Positions 27,137 to 35,532 are shown, counted from the first letter of the stretch. The stretch is DNA of 64,000 bases from Seleniivibrio woodruffii (GCF_004339245.1 NZ_SMGG01000004.1:669351-733350); one strand, 5' to 3'. A program made the numbers and translations. Notes: generated by a model from the sequence alone, not told the origin.

Positions 27137-27469
27137 ATGCTTAAAAAAATCATGTTAGTTGTACTGGCTCTGGCATTCACTGCTTCAACTGTTTTCGCTT
27201 TTGATTTCAACGGCGGCGACGGAAGAAAAGGAAAAAGACTGTGGAAAAGATATCACACTCAGTGTGCTGACGGCAAAACTCTTCCCAACAAAGTAGGCGC
27301 ATCCACCAAGACTCAGGCTCAGTGGAAAGACGCTTTCAACAACCCCGCTAAACTGCCTTGCGGCGGAAAATGGGCAGACGGCATCAAAACTGAAGAGGAT
27401 ATGCAGAACGTTTTCAGATATCTCTTCGACCACGCTGCTGACTCTGATCAGCCCGAAACTTGCGGTTAA
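27137..27469 (+). CDS. Small exported cytochrome c-like protein lacking a CxxCH heme motif
   Basis: A 110-residue protein with a signal peptide cleaved after about A21 (TASTVFA). GDGRKGKRLWKRYHTQCADG resembles the start of small class I cytochromes (GKxLYKxxCxxCH), but the heme motif is absent: a single Cys at residue 43 with no following His. It has two more cysteines, in LPCGGKW and at the extreme C-terminus (PETCG). Helices with STKTQAQW and MQNVFRYLFDHA also fit the cytochrome fold. The start at 27137 is supported by AAGGAG and by the signal peptide. It is divergent from fccA. Loss of heme binding is inferred; disulfide or other metal binding is possible. Confidence 0.65.
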   Translation: MLKKIMLVVLALAFTASTVFAFDFNGGDGRKGKRLWKRYHTQCADGKTLPNKVGASTKTQAQWKDAFNNPAKLPCGGKWADGIKTEEDMQNVFRYLFDHAADSDQPETCG

Positions 27470-27493
27470 TAGATACCCTGCAATAGAATCAAC

Positions 27494-27520
27494 GGCGGCT
27501 CGTTGAGTCGCCTTTTTTTT
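27494..27520 (+). terminator. Rho-independent terminator
   Basis: GGCGGCT (27494-27500) pairs with AGTCGCC (27506-27512, one G-U) and is followed by T8, after the cytochrome-like gene. Confidence 0.88.
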
Positions 27521-27580
27521 GCGCTCTTTTCCTCTTGAACATCCGCTCAAATCAAATACAATAGGAGATCAGGAGGAGCT

Positions 27581-28357
27581 ATGACAACATCACCAATCAT
27601 CACAGAAAAATCAGACCAAAAAGGATACATAACTCTGAACAGACCAGAGGCGCATAACACATTCAGCACCGAATTTGCACTCCTTCTGAACAAGGCTCTG
27701 GAGGATTTTGATAAAGATGAAGATATCAGGGTGGTCATAATAAGAAATAACGGTAATAATTTTTCCACAGGCATAGACCTGCGTGAGCTTGAAACCGTTG
27801 AAGACAGCAAACTCCTTGAGTTCATCTCGCTGATGGACAGACACAACCACACCATAGCAAACATGAAAAAGCCTGTTCTATCGTCTGTTAAGGGCTACTG
27901 CGTGGCAAACGGTGCGGGACTGAGCTTCGCATGCGACATGACCGTTGCGGCAGAGAGCGCAAGGTTCGGCACAACGGCTGTAAACATAGGGTTGATCTGC
28001 ACAGGCCCCGGAATCCCTCTGATAGCAAACGTGGGCAGAAAGAAGGCTATGGAGATGGTGCTTCTGGGTGAGCTGCTTTCAGCTCAGCAGACGCATGAGC
28101 TTGGGCTGGTGAACTGGGTTGTGGCGGATGATGAGCTTGACGCAAAAACCGAGGAAATAGCCGACAAACTGGCCTCTAAAAGCCCCTTCGCTGTTTCGGC
28201 CGGAAAGCGGGGACTCAGTGCGGCCTATGATCTGGGCTATCACGCATCCATAGACAACGGCTCAAAGGTGTTTGCGGCACTCTGCGCAACGGAGGACGCC
28301 GCCGAAGGCATCAGGGCGTTCCTTGAAAAGCGTAAGGCCGAATGGAAGCTGAGATAA
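27581..28357 (+). CDS. Enoyl-CoA hydratase/isomerase family protein
   Basis: A 258-residue crotonase-fold enzyme. The oxyanion-hole stretches are recognisable: NNFSTGIDLREL after the first beta-alpha unit and VKGYCVANGAGLSFACDM (GxGxG-like). The first acidic catalytic position of classic hydratases appears as NIGLICTGPGIPL, without the usual Glu, so the reaction could be isomerase or another crotonase chemistry. It has a strong AGGAGGAG ribosome-binding site and appears monocistronic. No other fatty-acid oxidation genes are nearby. Confidence 0.8.
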   Translation: MTTSPIITEKSDQKGYITLNRPEAHNTFSTEFALLLNKALEDFDKDEDIRVVIIRNNGNNFSTGIDLRELETVEDSKLLEFISLMDRHNHTIANMKKPVLSSVKGYCVANGAGLSFACDMTVAAESARFGTTAVNIGLICTGPGIPLIANVGRKKAMEMVLLGELLSAQQTHELGLVNWVVADDELDAKTEEIADKLASKSPFAVSAGKRGLSAAYDLGYHASIDNGSKVFAALCATEDAAEGIRAFLEKRKAEWKLR

Positions 28358-28389
28358 GAAATAAGCACAAACTCTATTTGCTTTAGTAA

Positions 28390-28427
28390 CTCCCTCCTTT
28401 GACAAATGAGGTTTGGGGTGGATTTAT
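28390..28427. repeat. Dispersed palindromic intergenic repeat, copy 1
   Basis: CTCCCTCCTTTGACAAATGA followed by GGTTTGGGGTGGATTTA shares the CCTCC-TTTG-CAAA-GGAGG / GGGGTGGATTTA plan with the element at 31879-31927. It lies just upstream of the AT-rich DUF4062 gene. Confidence 0.55.
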
Positions 28428-28445
28428 TAAGTAATTTATATATTA

Positions 28446-28473
28446 TTGACTTTGCCTAAATGCAAGATACAAT
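28446..28473 (+). promoter_or_regulatory. Promoter of the DUF4062 gene
   Basis: TTGACT at 28446-28451 and TACAAT at 28468-28473 have a 16-bp spacer. The start would be near 28480, 10 nt before the ATG, leaving only AAGGTG as a partial ribosome-binding site. Confidence 0.5.
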
Positions 28474-28489
28474 ATTTTCAAGGTGAAAT

Positions 28490-29452
28490 ATGGACGTGAA
28501 GTATCAAATATTTATTAGCTCTACTTATGAAGACTTAAAACAGGAAAGAGAAGTTGTAATAAAATCCATCATGGAATTAAATCATATTCCTGCCGGGATG
28601 GAACAGTTTCCAGCTATGGATGAAAAGCAGCTTGAATATATAAAGCGCATTATTGACATAAGCGACTACTATGTTCTCATAATTGCAGGACGCTACGGTT
28701 CAACTGATTCAACTGGGATTAGCTATACAGAAATGGAGTATGATTATGCTATTAAGCAAGGTATTCCAACTCTTGTTTTTATTCATCAAGAAATAGATAA
28801 AATTGAATTTGGTAAAAGCGAACAAGACCAAGAAAAAAGACTAAAGCTCGAAAGTTTCAAAAAAAAAGCAAGCGCAAATAAGCTTGTTAAATTTTGGAAT
28901 GATGCCAATGACTTGGCTCTAAAAATAAATACATCTATTTCACAAGCTTCCATCCTATACCCGAGAGTCGGATGGAAAAGAGCAAATTTGATCGCAAATG
29001 AATTTGTGATGTCGGATTTAATTGTCAAAAATAAAGAAGTTGAAGAACTCAAGGATAAAATTGCAAAAATTGAAATTCAACCTAAATTTGAAGGATTAGC
29101 AAACCTTTCAGATTTTTTTACTTTTAGAATATCTGACAATATGGGAACATCAGCTGACTTGACCTACACATGGAACAGAATATTTTCCATCATTGCCTCA
29201 TATATCAAGTCGCAATCTTCATTAGAAGAAATAAGAAATAAAGCCGCACAAGATTTTCTCAGAATAACAAATACATATAACAGAGTTGGACTCAATACAT
29301 GCAAAATTAATAATGTTCATTTTGATGACATAATAAACCAATTTGAATGTTACAATTTTATTACATACGAATCGAATGAAGCATGCCTAACTGATAGAGG
29401 AAAAGAATATTATCGTTATTCAAGAGCAATAAGAACTGAATTGGAATCTTAA
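28490..29452 (+). CDS. DUF4062 domain protein, possible defence or signalling gene
   Basis: A 320-residue protein. The N-terminal 110 residues are a DUF4062 domain: QIFISSTYEDLKQEREVV, PAGMEQFPAMDEKQLEYI, DYYVLIIAGRYGS and GISYTEMEYDYAIKQGIP. This domain has a TIR/nucleoside-hydrolase-like alpha/beta fold and is often found N-terminal in multi-domain antiviral or NTPase proteins. Here it is followed by a coiled-coil stretch (KEVEELKDKIAKIE) and an unrecognised helical C-terminus, with no NTPase. The gene is visibly AT-rich, with many AAA, AAT and ATA codons unlike its neighbours, which points to horizontal transfer. Its stop overlaps that of the convergent rmuC. Confidence 0.75.
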   Translation: MDVKYQIFISSTYEDLKQEREVVIKSIMELNHIPAGMEQFPAMDEKQLEYIKRIIDISDYYVLIIAGRYGSTDSTGISYTEMEYDYAIKQGIPTLVFIHQEIDKIEFGKSEQDQEKRLKLESFKKKASANKLVKFWNDANDLALKINTSISQASILYPRVGWKRANLIANEFVMSDLIVKNKEVEELKDKIAKIEIQPKFEGLANLSDFFTFRISDNMGTSADLTYTWNRIFSIIASYIKSQSSLEEIRNKAAQDFLRITNTYNRVGLNTCKINNVHFDDIINQFECYNFITYESNEACLTDRGKEYYRYSRAIRTELES

Positions 29453-30555
29453 TCTATCTCCAGCCCTTTCTCTCTGCGGAGTGTATCTATCTTCTCAAGC
29501 GGTCTCTCAAGCTGCTTGGTTCGGGTGGTTGTGAGCACCTCGAACTCCTTTTTAACGTCGTCTATTCTGCGTCCGAGCATTTCGAATTTCTCTGAGAACA
29601 TCTTCCACTGCTTATAAAACTCGCCGAACAGTTTCAGCATGTCCGCCGAAGTGCTCTCGAATGCAAAGTTCTCCACCGACTGACGGATAACCGCCAGAAC
29701 GGCGAACAGAGACATCGGCGATGTGAGTATCACATTGTTGTTCAATGCAAAATCCATCACCGTGTCGTCATTTTCATATATAAATTCATAAACGCTCTCG
29801 TTGGGGATGAACAGCAGAACCACATCCAGCGTGTCCTCCGCTCTGTCAACGTAGCCTCTGTCTTTGACATCTTTTATCTTGGTTCTGACATCCTTGATGA
29901 ACAGTTTCAGGCATGATTCTCTCTCAGCACCGTCTGTCTGGTAGTATCTGACATAGTTATCCAGAGGGAATTTTACGTCCATATTCAGCATCAGCCCCTT
30001 GGGCAGGAAAAACGTGAAATCCGGTCTGCTGCCGTTCTTCATCGTCTGCTGTTCCTTATAGTTCACGCCCTCTACCAGCCCTGCCGCACGGATGATGTCC
30101 AGTGCCATCCGCTCGCCCCATCTGCCCCGCTCGGCAGAGGACGAAAGCGCACGGTTAAGGTCGTTGGCAACGTCTGTAAGCCTCTCTGTCTGGCGAACAG
30201 TGCCCTTTATCTGTTCGGAAATTTCGGCAAACTTCGCCTCTCTGTCCTTCTCCATTGAGTTCATGAAGAGCTGTAATTTTTCAAGGCTGTCCTTCATGTT
30301 CACCAGCTGAGCGTCGATCAGCTCTTTCTTGCTCTCAAGCTGTTTCTCGCCCTCGCCTGTTTTTGCCTCCAGAACGGATTTCGCAAGGCGCATGAACTCC
30401 TCGGAGTTTCTGGACAGGCTGTCCATGGACACCTGAGCGAAAACGCCTTTCAGCCCCTCCGCCATCTCCCTCTCACGCTGACGCAGAAAATACGCCAGGC
30501 CGAAGCCGAAGGCGCATCCCGCCATAAAGATAACTATCGCAAGCAGATAGCTCAT
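29449..30555 (-). CDS. rmuC: RmuC family protein
   Basis: A 368-residue protein with an N-terminal membrane anchor (about residues 4-22), a coiled coil (about 40-150) and the RmuC domain: ALSSSAERGRWGERMALDII, RPDFTFFLPKG, MDVKFPLDNY and LLFIPNESVYEFIYEN. RmuC proteins have a PD-(D/E)XK nuclease-like core and limit inverted-repeat recombination. The gene is the last of the minus-strand cbi operon, overlapping cbiC by 4 bp, although no link to corrinoid synthesis is known. Confidence 0.88.
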   Translation of the reverse strand: MSYLLAIVIFMAGCAFGFGLAYFLRQREREMAEGLKGVFAQVSMDSLSRNSEEFMRLAKSVLEAKTGEGEKQLESKKELIDAQLVNMKDSLEKLQLFMNSMEKDREAKFAEISEQIKGTVRQTERLTDVANDLNRALSSSAERGRWGERMALDIIRAAGLVEGVNYKEQQTMKNGSRPDFTFFLPKGLMLNMDVKFPLDNYVRYYQTDGAERESCLKLFIKDVRTKIKDVKDRGYVDRAEDTLDVVLLFIPNESVYEFIYENDDTVMDFALNNNVILTSPMSLFAVLAVIRQSVENFAFESTSADMLKLFGEFYKQWKMFSEKFEMLGRRIDDVKKEFEVLTTTRTKQLERPLEKIDTLRREKGLEID

Positions 30556-31169
30556 ATTCCCGCCTTGATTTTTATAAGAGCGTTCATGACCGCTCCGGCG
30601 CAGGGGCTTCCGCCCTTTGTGCCTATATTTGTGATATATTCCATGCCGCTTTCGGCAAGCATAGCCTTGCTCTCCGCTGCCATGACAAACCCCACTGGCA
30701 GGCCTATCACCAGCGCAGGGTTTATTCTGCCCTGCCTGTGAAGCTCCATTATTTTCAGCAGTGCAGTGGGTGCATTGCCCACAGCGTATATTGCATCGGG
30801 GAAATTCTCTGCGGCATATTCGATGCTGTATTCCGCACGGGTCTTGCCCTGTGCCGCCGCCTCTTTCGCCACCCTCTCATCCGCTATGAAACAGTGCCTC
30901 TCAATTCCCACCGCATCGGTATATTTGGCCGTTATGGCCGTTTTGACCATGTTTACGTCACAAATAACAGGCAGTTTTCTGTCCAGAGCGTCCATTGCCC
31001 TGTCGATGGCGTCCGGACTGAAAAGGGTCATTTTTGCGAACTCAAAATCCCCTGTGGTGTGTATCAGCCTCATGACCACCCGCTTCTGACGTTCGTCATA
31101 TGCCGAAAGGTCGCAGCCAGCTTCTATAATCTCGAATGATTCCTTTTCTATTCTGTCGCCCTTGTTCAT
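30552..31169 (-). CDS. cbiC: (Cobalt-)precorrin-8X methylmutase
   Basis: A 205-residue enzyme that moves a methyl group from C11 to C12, giving (cobalt-)cobyrinic acid. Family marks include VVMRLIHTTGDFEFA, with the catalytic His in IHTTGD, and PVICDVNMVKTAI near 90. The conserved NAPTALLKI and LVIGLPVGFVMAAESK stretches are also present. It overlaps cbiL by 4 bp upstream and rmuC by 4 bp downstream. Confidence 0.93.
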   Translation of the reverse strand: MNKGDRIEKESFEIIEAGCDLSAYDERQKRVVMRLIHTTGDFEFAKMTLFSPDAIDRAMDALDRKLPVICDVNMVKTAITAKYTDAVGIERHCFIADERVAKEAAAQGKTRAEYSIEYAAENFPDAIYAVGNAPTALLKIMELHRQGRINPALVIGLPVGFVMAAESKAMLAESGMEYITNIGTKGGSPCAGAVMNALIKIKAGI

Positions 31170-31855
31170 GCTCTGCCCTTCTTAAGTATCGCTGTGGAAA
31201 GATAGTTTATGTCCTTCTGCTCGTCACTGTTCAGGTTCAGAATGATCTCGTCTGCCAGTGTGGCACGGGAAATGACATACGCCGTCTTTATGTTGTTCTC
31301 TTTAACGAATTTTTTCAGCACGTCCAGTTTGTTATGCACCTTCATGACAAACACTGTGGCAAACTTTTCAGTGCATTCTTTCAGAAACGCCGTGTCCTCT
31401 TTCATCTCAACGGTGCAGAAACTCTCGTCTTTCTCAGTTACGGAAAGGCAGAGGATGTTCGGCACTGCGGAAATGGCAGATATACCCGGTACGAACTCCA
31501 TTTTTATGCCGTGCAGTCCCAGTTTGTGCGCCAGATAGTTCAGGGTTGAGTAGATGGGCGCATCGCCGATGGTGACGTATGAAACTTTTTTGCCCTCTTT
31601 CACCATTTTGGCTATCTGTTCTGCCAGTTCGGCATATTTTGCGTCCAGATCGGCCTTGTTCCCCGTCATGGGAAAATAGTACATGTATATTTTCTCGTCA
31701 GATATAACGTCTTTAATTATGTCCTTTGCAAGGCTCCTGCCCGTTTTGTCCGACTGGGGCACAACAACGACATCGCTCTCCTGCATCAGGCGCACAGCCT
31801 TAACGGTGAGAAGTTCGGGGTCGCCGGGGCCTATGCCTATTCCGTAAATTTTCAT
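31166..31855 (-). CDS. cbiL: (Cobalt-)precorrin-2 C20-methyltransferase
   Basis: A 229-residue SAM-dependent tetrapyrrole methylase adding the C20 methyl group. The fold landmarks are GIGIGPGDPELLTVKAV at the N-terminus, VSYVTIGDAPIYST and FVPGISAISAVPNILC. The C20 specificity is assigned from the CbiL/CobI-like start (YGIGIGPGDPELLT) and the TIGDAPIYST motif. A palindromic repeat separates it from cbiA upstream. The other ring-methylation genes (cbiF, cbiH, cbiET) are not in the window. Confidence 0.85.
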   Translation of the reverse strand: MKIYGIGIGPGDPELLTVKAVRLMQESDVVVVPQSDKTGRSLAKDIIKDVISDEKIYMYYFPMTGNKADLDAKYAELAEQIAKMVKEGKKVSYVTIGDAPIYSTLNYLAHKLGLHGIKMEFVPGISAISAVPNILCLSVTEKDESFCTVEMKEDTAFLKECTEKFATVFVMKVHNKLDVLKKFVKENNIKTAYVISRATLADEIILNLNSDEQKDINYLSTAILKKGRA

Positions 31856-31878
31856 TTCAACTCCTGTAAATCAGAATG

Positions 31879-31927
31879 TAAATCCCACCAAGCCTCCCTT
31901 TGGCAAAGGAGGGTCGGGGTGGATTTA
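31879..31927. repeat. Dispersed palindromic repeat, copy 2, overlapping the cbiA stop codon
   Basis: TAAATCCCACC and GGTGGATTTA form outer arms, and CCTCCCTTTG / CAAAGGAGG forms an inner hairpin. It is an imperfect palindrome of 49 bp. It lies between cbiA and cbiL in the same operon, and its right end supplies the cbiA stop codon (31925-31927). Confidence 0.6.
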
Positions 31928-33244
31928 TATTATCAAATTCTTTATCAGCGGGTTATCGCACAGAAAGTGCAGATGCGTATACGCCGCCGCCGTGTTCTTA
32001 TATATCAGTCCGTCCAGAGACGTTTTGCCGTCCGTGACTCTGGTGAGTCTGTAGGCGTATTCACCCGAATAGCTTTCCATGGCCGAGTAGTGGAACTCGT
32101 GGCCGATGTTCGATTCTCCCGCCCTGCCCAGAATGCAGTCTTTAAGCAGTTCCGCACGGACATAGCCCAGAGCCTGCCGCCTGTCGCACATTCTGGTGAC
32201 GCAGTCAAACACGCCCGCCATGGGAAAAAATCCGTCTGAGGTGTGGATGCCGCCGGACAGGAACATCAGCCCGCCGCATTCGGCATAGAGCTTGCCGCCG
32301 GATTCGGCGTAGTCTTTTATGATCTTGGCGGTGGGGCTTTCTGAAAGCTGTTTGGCATAAAGCTCAGGATATCCGCCGCCGATATAAACAAAATCCGCCC
32401 CGTCTATCCCCTCGCCTGCCAACGGGCTGAAAAAGCGCACGTCAAACCCTGCCGAACGAAGGAAGTCGATGTTGGAATTGTAATAGAACTGGAACGCCTT
32501 ATCGTATGCAACGTATGCGGTTTTATCTCTCTTTTCGCTCAGAGCAGCCGGATACGCCGCAGCCTCAGCCATCCTGCACAGCTTCAGAAGGTCTTCTATA
32601 TTGACATTGGCGGATGCAAAATCTGCGCATGCGTCAAGATATTCCCCGTCAACCTCCATAGCGGTCTTTATCCCCAGATGTCTGGAACCGAGGAGCTTTT
32701 CGCTGTTTTTTGGCAGAGTGCCCAGCACCTTGCAGTCCGTATGGGTCTCCACAGCCGAACGCACCAGAAATGCGTGACGGTCGGAAGCTATGTTGTTCAG
32801 CACCACACCTGCGATGCGAACCTTTGCAAGTTCCGAGATACCACGAGCCATGGCCGCCGCAGTGTATGAACTGCCGGAACAGTCGAGTACCAGAACGCAG
32901 GGCACATCGATGATTGATGCAACGTCCGCACTGCTCCCCGCAAAGTCCGTATGGGAAACACCATCCAGTATCCCCATAACCCCTTCGATAACGGCGGCAT
33001 CAGCCCCCGCACAGCCTTTGGTAAAGACATCGGCAACAGTGCTTCTCGACAGCATAACACTGTCCAGATTATAGGCCTTTCTGCCGGAAGCCCGCTCAAG
33101 GTGCAGGGTGTCGATATAGTCAGGGCCGCACTTAAAAGGAGCGACAGTTCGCCCCGTGCGGGTGAGATATCGGATTATCCCTGTTGTCAGAGTGGTTTTG
33201 CCTGAGCCGCTCTTGTCGGCGGCGATCATGAATGAGCTGAACAT
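31925..33244 (-). CDS. cbiA: Cobyrinate a,c-diamide synthase
   Basis: A 439-residue ATP- and glutamine-dependent amidotransferase that amidates the a and c carboxylates. The N-terminal half is a dethiobiotin-synthetase-like P-loop domain (ADKSGSGKTTLTTGII). The C-terminal half is a triad glutamine amidotransferase with YIGGGYPELYAKQL and the nucleophile in LYAECGGLMFLSGG. It is the first gene of the minus-strand cbiA-cbiL-cbiC unit and is divergent from the CbiR-like gene. No cobalamin riboswitch is visible in the 64-bp gap. Confidence 0.93.
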   Translation of the reverse strand: MFSSFMIAADKSGSGKTTLTTGIIRYLTRTGRTVAPFKCGPDYIDTLHLERASGRKAYNLDSVMLSRSTVADVFTKGCAGADAAVIEGVMGILDGVSHTDFAGSSADVASIIDVPCVLVLDCSGSSYTAAAMARGISELAKVRIAGVVLNNIASDRHAFLVRSAVETHTDCKVLGTLPKNSEKLLGSRHLGIKTAMEVDGEYLDACADFASANVNIEDLLKLCRMAEAAAYPAALSEKRDKTAYVAYDKAFQFYYNSNIDFLRSAGFDVRFFSPLAGEGIDGADFVYIGGGYPELYAKQLSESPTAKIIKDYAESGGKLYAECGGLMFLSGGIHTSDGFFPMAGVFDCVTRMCDRRQALGYVRAELLKDCILGRAGESNIGHEFHYSAMESYSGEYAYRLTRVTDGKTSLDGLIYKNTAAAYTHLHFLCDNPLIKNLII

Positions 33245-33308
33245 AGAAAAAGATTATTGCATTATCTATAATCTTGCAAGGGAAGAAAAAAAACTATAAC
33301 CTGACCTG

Positions 33309-33956
33309 ATGAAAATATCCGCTCCGTCATTTGTGATACCCGCCGACAGGGTGAGCAATGTCAGATATCTGAAAAACATGGTGGACGAGGTCGAACTTCT
33401 GTTTTTCGACAGCAGACACGAATTAGACATGCCCGAAGAGAGCGAAATTGCCGCTCTGGCAAAGCTGGGCATGGCATACAGCGCACATCTGCCCACCGAC
33501 ACAGACCTGAACACGCCTGACGGCTGGCTGGTGATAGATGCATATCTTGAAAAGCTGAAACCTCTGAACCTGAAACGGGCTGTTATTCATCCTGCCGAAA
33601 CCTCCTTCTTTTTGAAAGAACTTGCAAAAAGACCTGATATCATTATCGAAAACACAGACTTTTACGGTTCATTCTTCGACGATGCAGTGGAAATGGGCTT
33701 CAGAATATGCTTTGACAACGCCCATGCGGGTGACAGCGCACATAAATTCCATGAAAAATATGCTCCCTATATAGCCGAATACCACCTTCAGGGGGAAACA
33801 GGCGGAAAGCATCACAAAAGTCTTGAGCATATAGAAACCAATCTGCTAGAATCCATCCTTACACATGCAAAGAGAAACGGGGCTACCGTCTGCCTTGAAA
33901 TGTTCAATGAAGACGATTTTCTCGTATCATACGAAATAATTAAGGAATACAAATGA
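33309..33956 (+). CDS. CbiR-like (AP-endonuclease-2 / xylose-isomerase fold) protein, candidate cobamide-remodelling hydrolase
   Basis: A 215-residue TIM-barrel protein with metal-ligand-like positions: AYSAHLPTDTDLN, RAVIHPAETSFF, DIIIENTDFYG, ICFDNAHAG, EYHLQGETGGKHHKSL and TVCLEMFNEDDF. It belongs to the xylose isomerase-like/AP endonuclease superfamily. CbiR, a cobamide amidohydrolase that removes the lower ligand for remodelling, belongs to this superfamily and is typically encoded among corrinoid genes. This gene overlaps cobU by 4 bp and heads a lower-ligand assembly operon. The superfamily call is strong; the CbiR function is inferred from context. Confidence 0.6.
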   Translation: MKISAPSFVIPADRVSNVRYLKNMVDEVELLFFDSRHELDMPEESEIAALAKLGMAYSAHLPTDTDLNTPDGWLVIDAYLEKLKPLNLKRAVIHPAETSFFLKELAKRPDIIIENTDFYGSFFDDAVEMGFRICFDNAHAGDSAHKFHEKYAPYIAEYHLQGETGGKHHKSLEHIETNLLESILTHAKRNGATVCLEMFNEDDFLVSYEIIKEYK

Positions 33957-34462
33957 TTACACTCATCACAGGCGGAGTTAAAAGCGGCAAGACAGCCCAC
34001 GCCCTGAAACTCTGCGATGCCTACACCGGAAAGACCTATGTCGCCACTGCCGAAGCGTTTGACGAGGCGATGCAGACCAAAATAGACCTGCACAAGGCCG
34101 AAAGGGACGCAAGCTGGGTCACAATTGAAGAACCAGTAAGCCTCCACAGCGTTTTCGACAACGCACAGGAGCAGGATGTAATCCTCATAGACTGCATAAC
34201 CATGTGGCTGAACAACCTTATCTACAAACAGCTGAACACCGAGAAGCACATAGAACATTTTCTCGTCCGGCTCGCCGAGTGCGGAAAGCCTGTGGTGCTG
34301 GTCACCAACGAAACGGGGCTTGGCGTTATGCCTGCAAACCCCGATGCATGCAGGTTTGCAGACGAACTGGGCAAGCTGAACACAAAACTGGCGGCAATGT
34401 CGGACGAAGTTATTTTCATGATATCCTCAATTCCCCTCACCATCAAAGGAGCAAAAAAATGA
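33953..34462 (+). CDS. cobU: Adenosylcobinamide kinase / adenosylcobinamide-phosphate guanylyltransferase
   Basis: A 169-residue bifunctional enzyme that phosphorylates adenosylcobinamide and attaches GMP. The P-loop is TGGVKSGKTAHAL at the N-terminus. YVATAEAFDEAMQTKIDLHK, with its conserved acidic and His/Lys positions, and LIDCITMWLNNL follow. VTNETGLGVMPANP is a family signature. It overlaps the upstream CbiR-like gene and downstream cobT by 4 bp each. Confidence 0.94.
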   Translation: MITLITGGVKSGKTAHALKLCDAYTGKTYVATAEAFDEAMQTKIDLHKAERDASWVTIEEPVSLHSVFDNAQEQDVILIDCITMWLNNLIYKQLNTEKHIEHFLVRLAECGKPVVLVTNETGLGVMPANPDACRFADELGKLNTKLAAMSDEVIFMISSIPLTIKGAKK

Positions 34463-35532
34463 ACATCAAAGATATAATCTCAAATATTGAACCCGCAGAC
34501 AAAGAGGTTTTCAGACAGGCGCAGGAGCGCACCGCAAACCTCATCATGCCCCCCAGAGCACTGGGCAGGCTGAACGACATAGGCGAAAAGATATGCTCCA
34601 TCCAGCGCACGATGAAACCTAAAGTGGATAAGCGCATGGTGTTTGTCATGGCGGGGGACCACGGAATAGTCGAAGAGCGTGTGGCGGCTTTCCCTCAGGA
34701 GGTCACAGGGCAGATGATGGGAGCTTTCGTTGCAGGGCTTGCGTCAATCAACGTTCTTTCCAGACAGGCAAAATCAAAGGTTCTGGTGGCCGACATAGGC
34801 GCCGTGTGCGATGTTAACGCCGTTCCTGCCGATCCCGACAACACTTTCGTTGTTAAAAAGATACGCAAAGGCACGGCCAACTTTACCAAAGGTGCCGCAA
34901 TGACCCGTGAAGAGGCTGAAAAATGCATCATGGCAGGATTTGAAATTGCGGATGAAATGATAAAAAGATACGACCTGAACCTCATTGCCACTGGCGACAT
35001 GGGTATAGGCAACACAACGCCCTCAAGCGCAATTGGAGCTGTTTTCACAGGTGAGACTGCTGAGGTTATGACCGGATTCGGCTCAGGAATCGACAACGAT
35101 GCGCTGAAGCGCAAAATAGACGTTATCAAGCGTGGAATCGAGCTGAACAAGCCCGACAAATCCGATGCTCTGGACGTTCTTTCAAAGGTCGGCGGACTTG
35201 AGATAGGAGCCATCGCAGGGGTTATCCTTGCGGGCGCATACCATAAAATTCCTGTTCTGGTGGACGGAATAATCTCCGCCGCCGGAGCACTGATAGCCTA
35301 CGGTCTGTGCCCTGTTGCGGTGGAATATATGATCAGCGGACACAAATCCGTTGAACCGGGTCAGATAAAAATGCTCCAGTACATGGGGCTTGAGCCTCTG
35401 GTTGACCTCGGTCTCAGACTGGGCGAAGGCACAGGCGCAGTGATGGCAATGCACTCTGTCGAGGCGGGCGTGCGGGTCATTACTGAAATATCCACATTTG
35501 CCGAGGCAGGCGTTTCCACTAAGGAGATGTGA
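34459..35532 (+). CDS. cobT: Nicotinate-nucleotide-dimethylbenzimidazole phosphoribosyltransferase
   Basis: A 357-residue enzyme that activates the lower-ligand base as its alpha-ribotide. The start at 34459 (MNIKDIIS) overlaps the cobU stop as ATGA; the frame extends upstream inside cobU but without family similarity. Landmarks are PPRALGRLNDIGEKI, MAGDHGIVEE, TGDMGIGNTTPSSAI, VDGIISAAGALIAYGLCP and LGEGTGAVMA (catalytic Glu). The base actually used is not predictable here. Confidence 0.95.
   Translation: MNIKDIISNIEPADKEVFRQAQERTANLIMPPRALGRLNDIGEKICSIQRTMKPKVDKRMVFVMAGDHGIVEERVAAFPQEVTGQMMGAFVAGLASINVLSRQAKSKVLVADIGAVCDVNAVPADPDNTFVVKKIRKGTANFTKGAAMTREEAEKCIMAGFEIADEMIKRYDLNLIATGDMGIGNTTPSSAIGAVFTGETAEVMTGFGSGIDNDALKRKIDVIKRGIELNKPDKSDALDVLSKVGGLEIGAIAGVILAGAYHKIPVLVDGIISAAGALIAYGLCPVAVEYMISGHKSVEPGQIKMLQYMGLEPLVDLGLRLGEGTGAVMAMHSVEAGVRVITEISTFAEAGVSTKEM

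Noticed and set aside
33245..33308. A cobalamin riboswitch between the divergent cbiA and CbiR-like genes
   Set aside because: The gap is only 64 bp and lacks the conserved B12-box; no other B12-box was recognised in the cluster.
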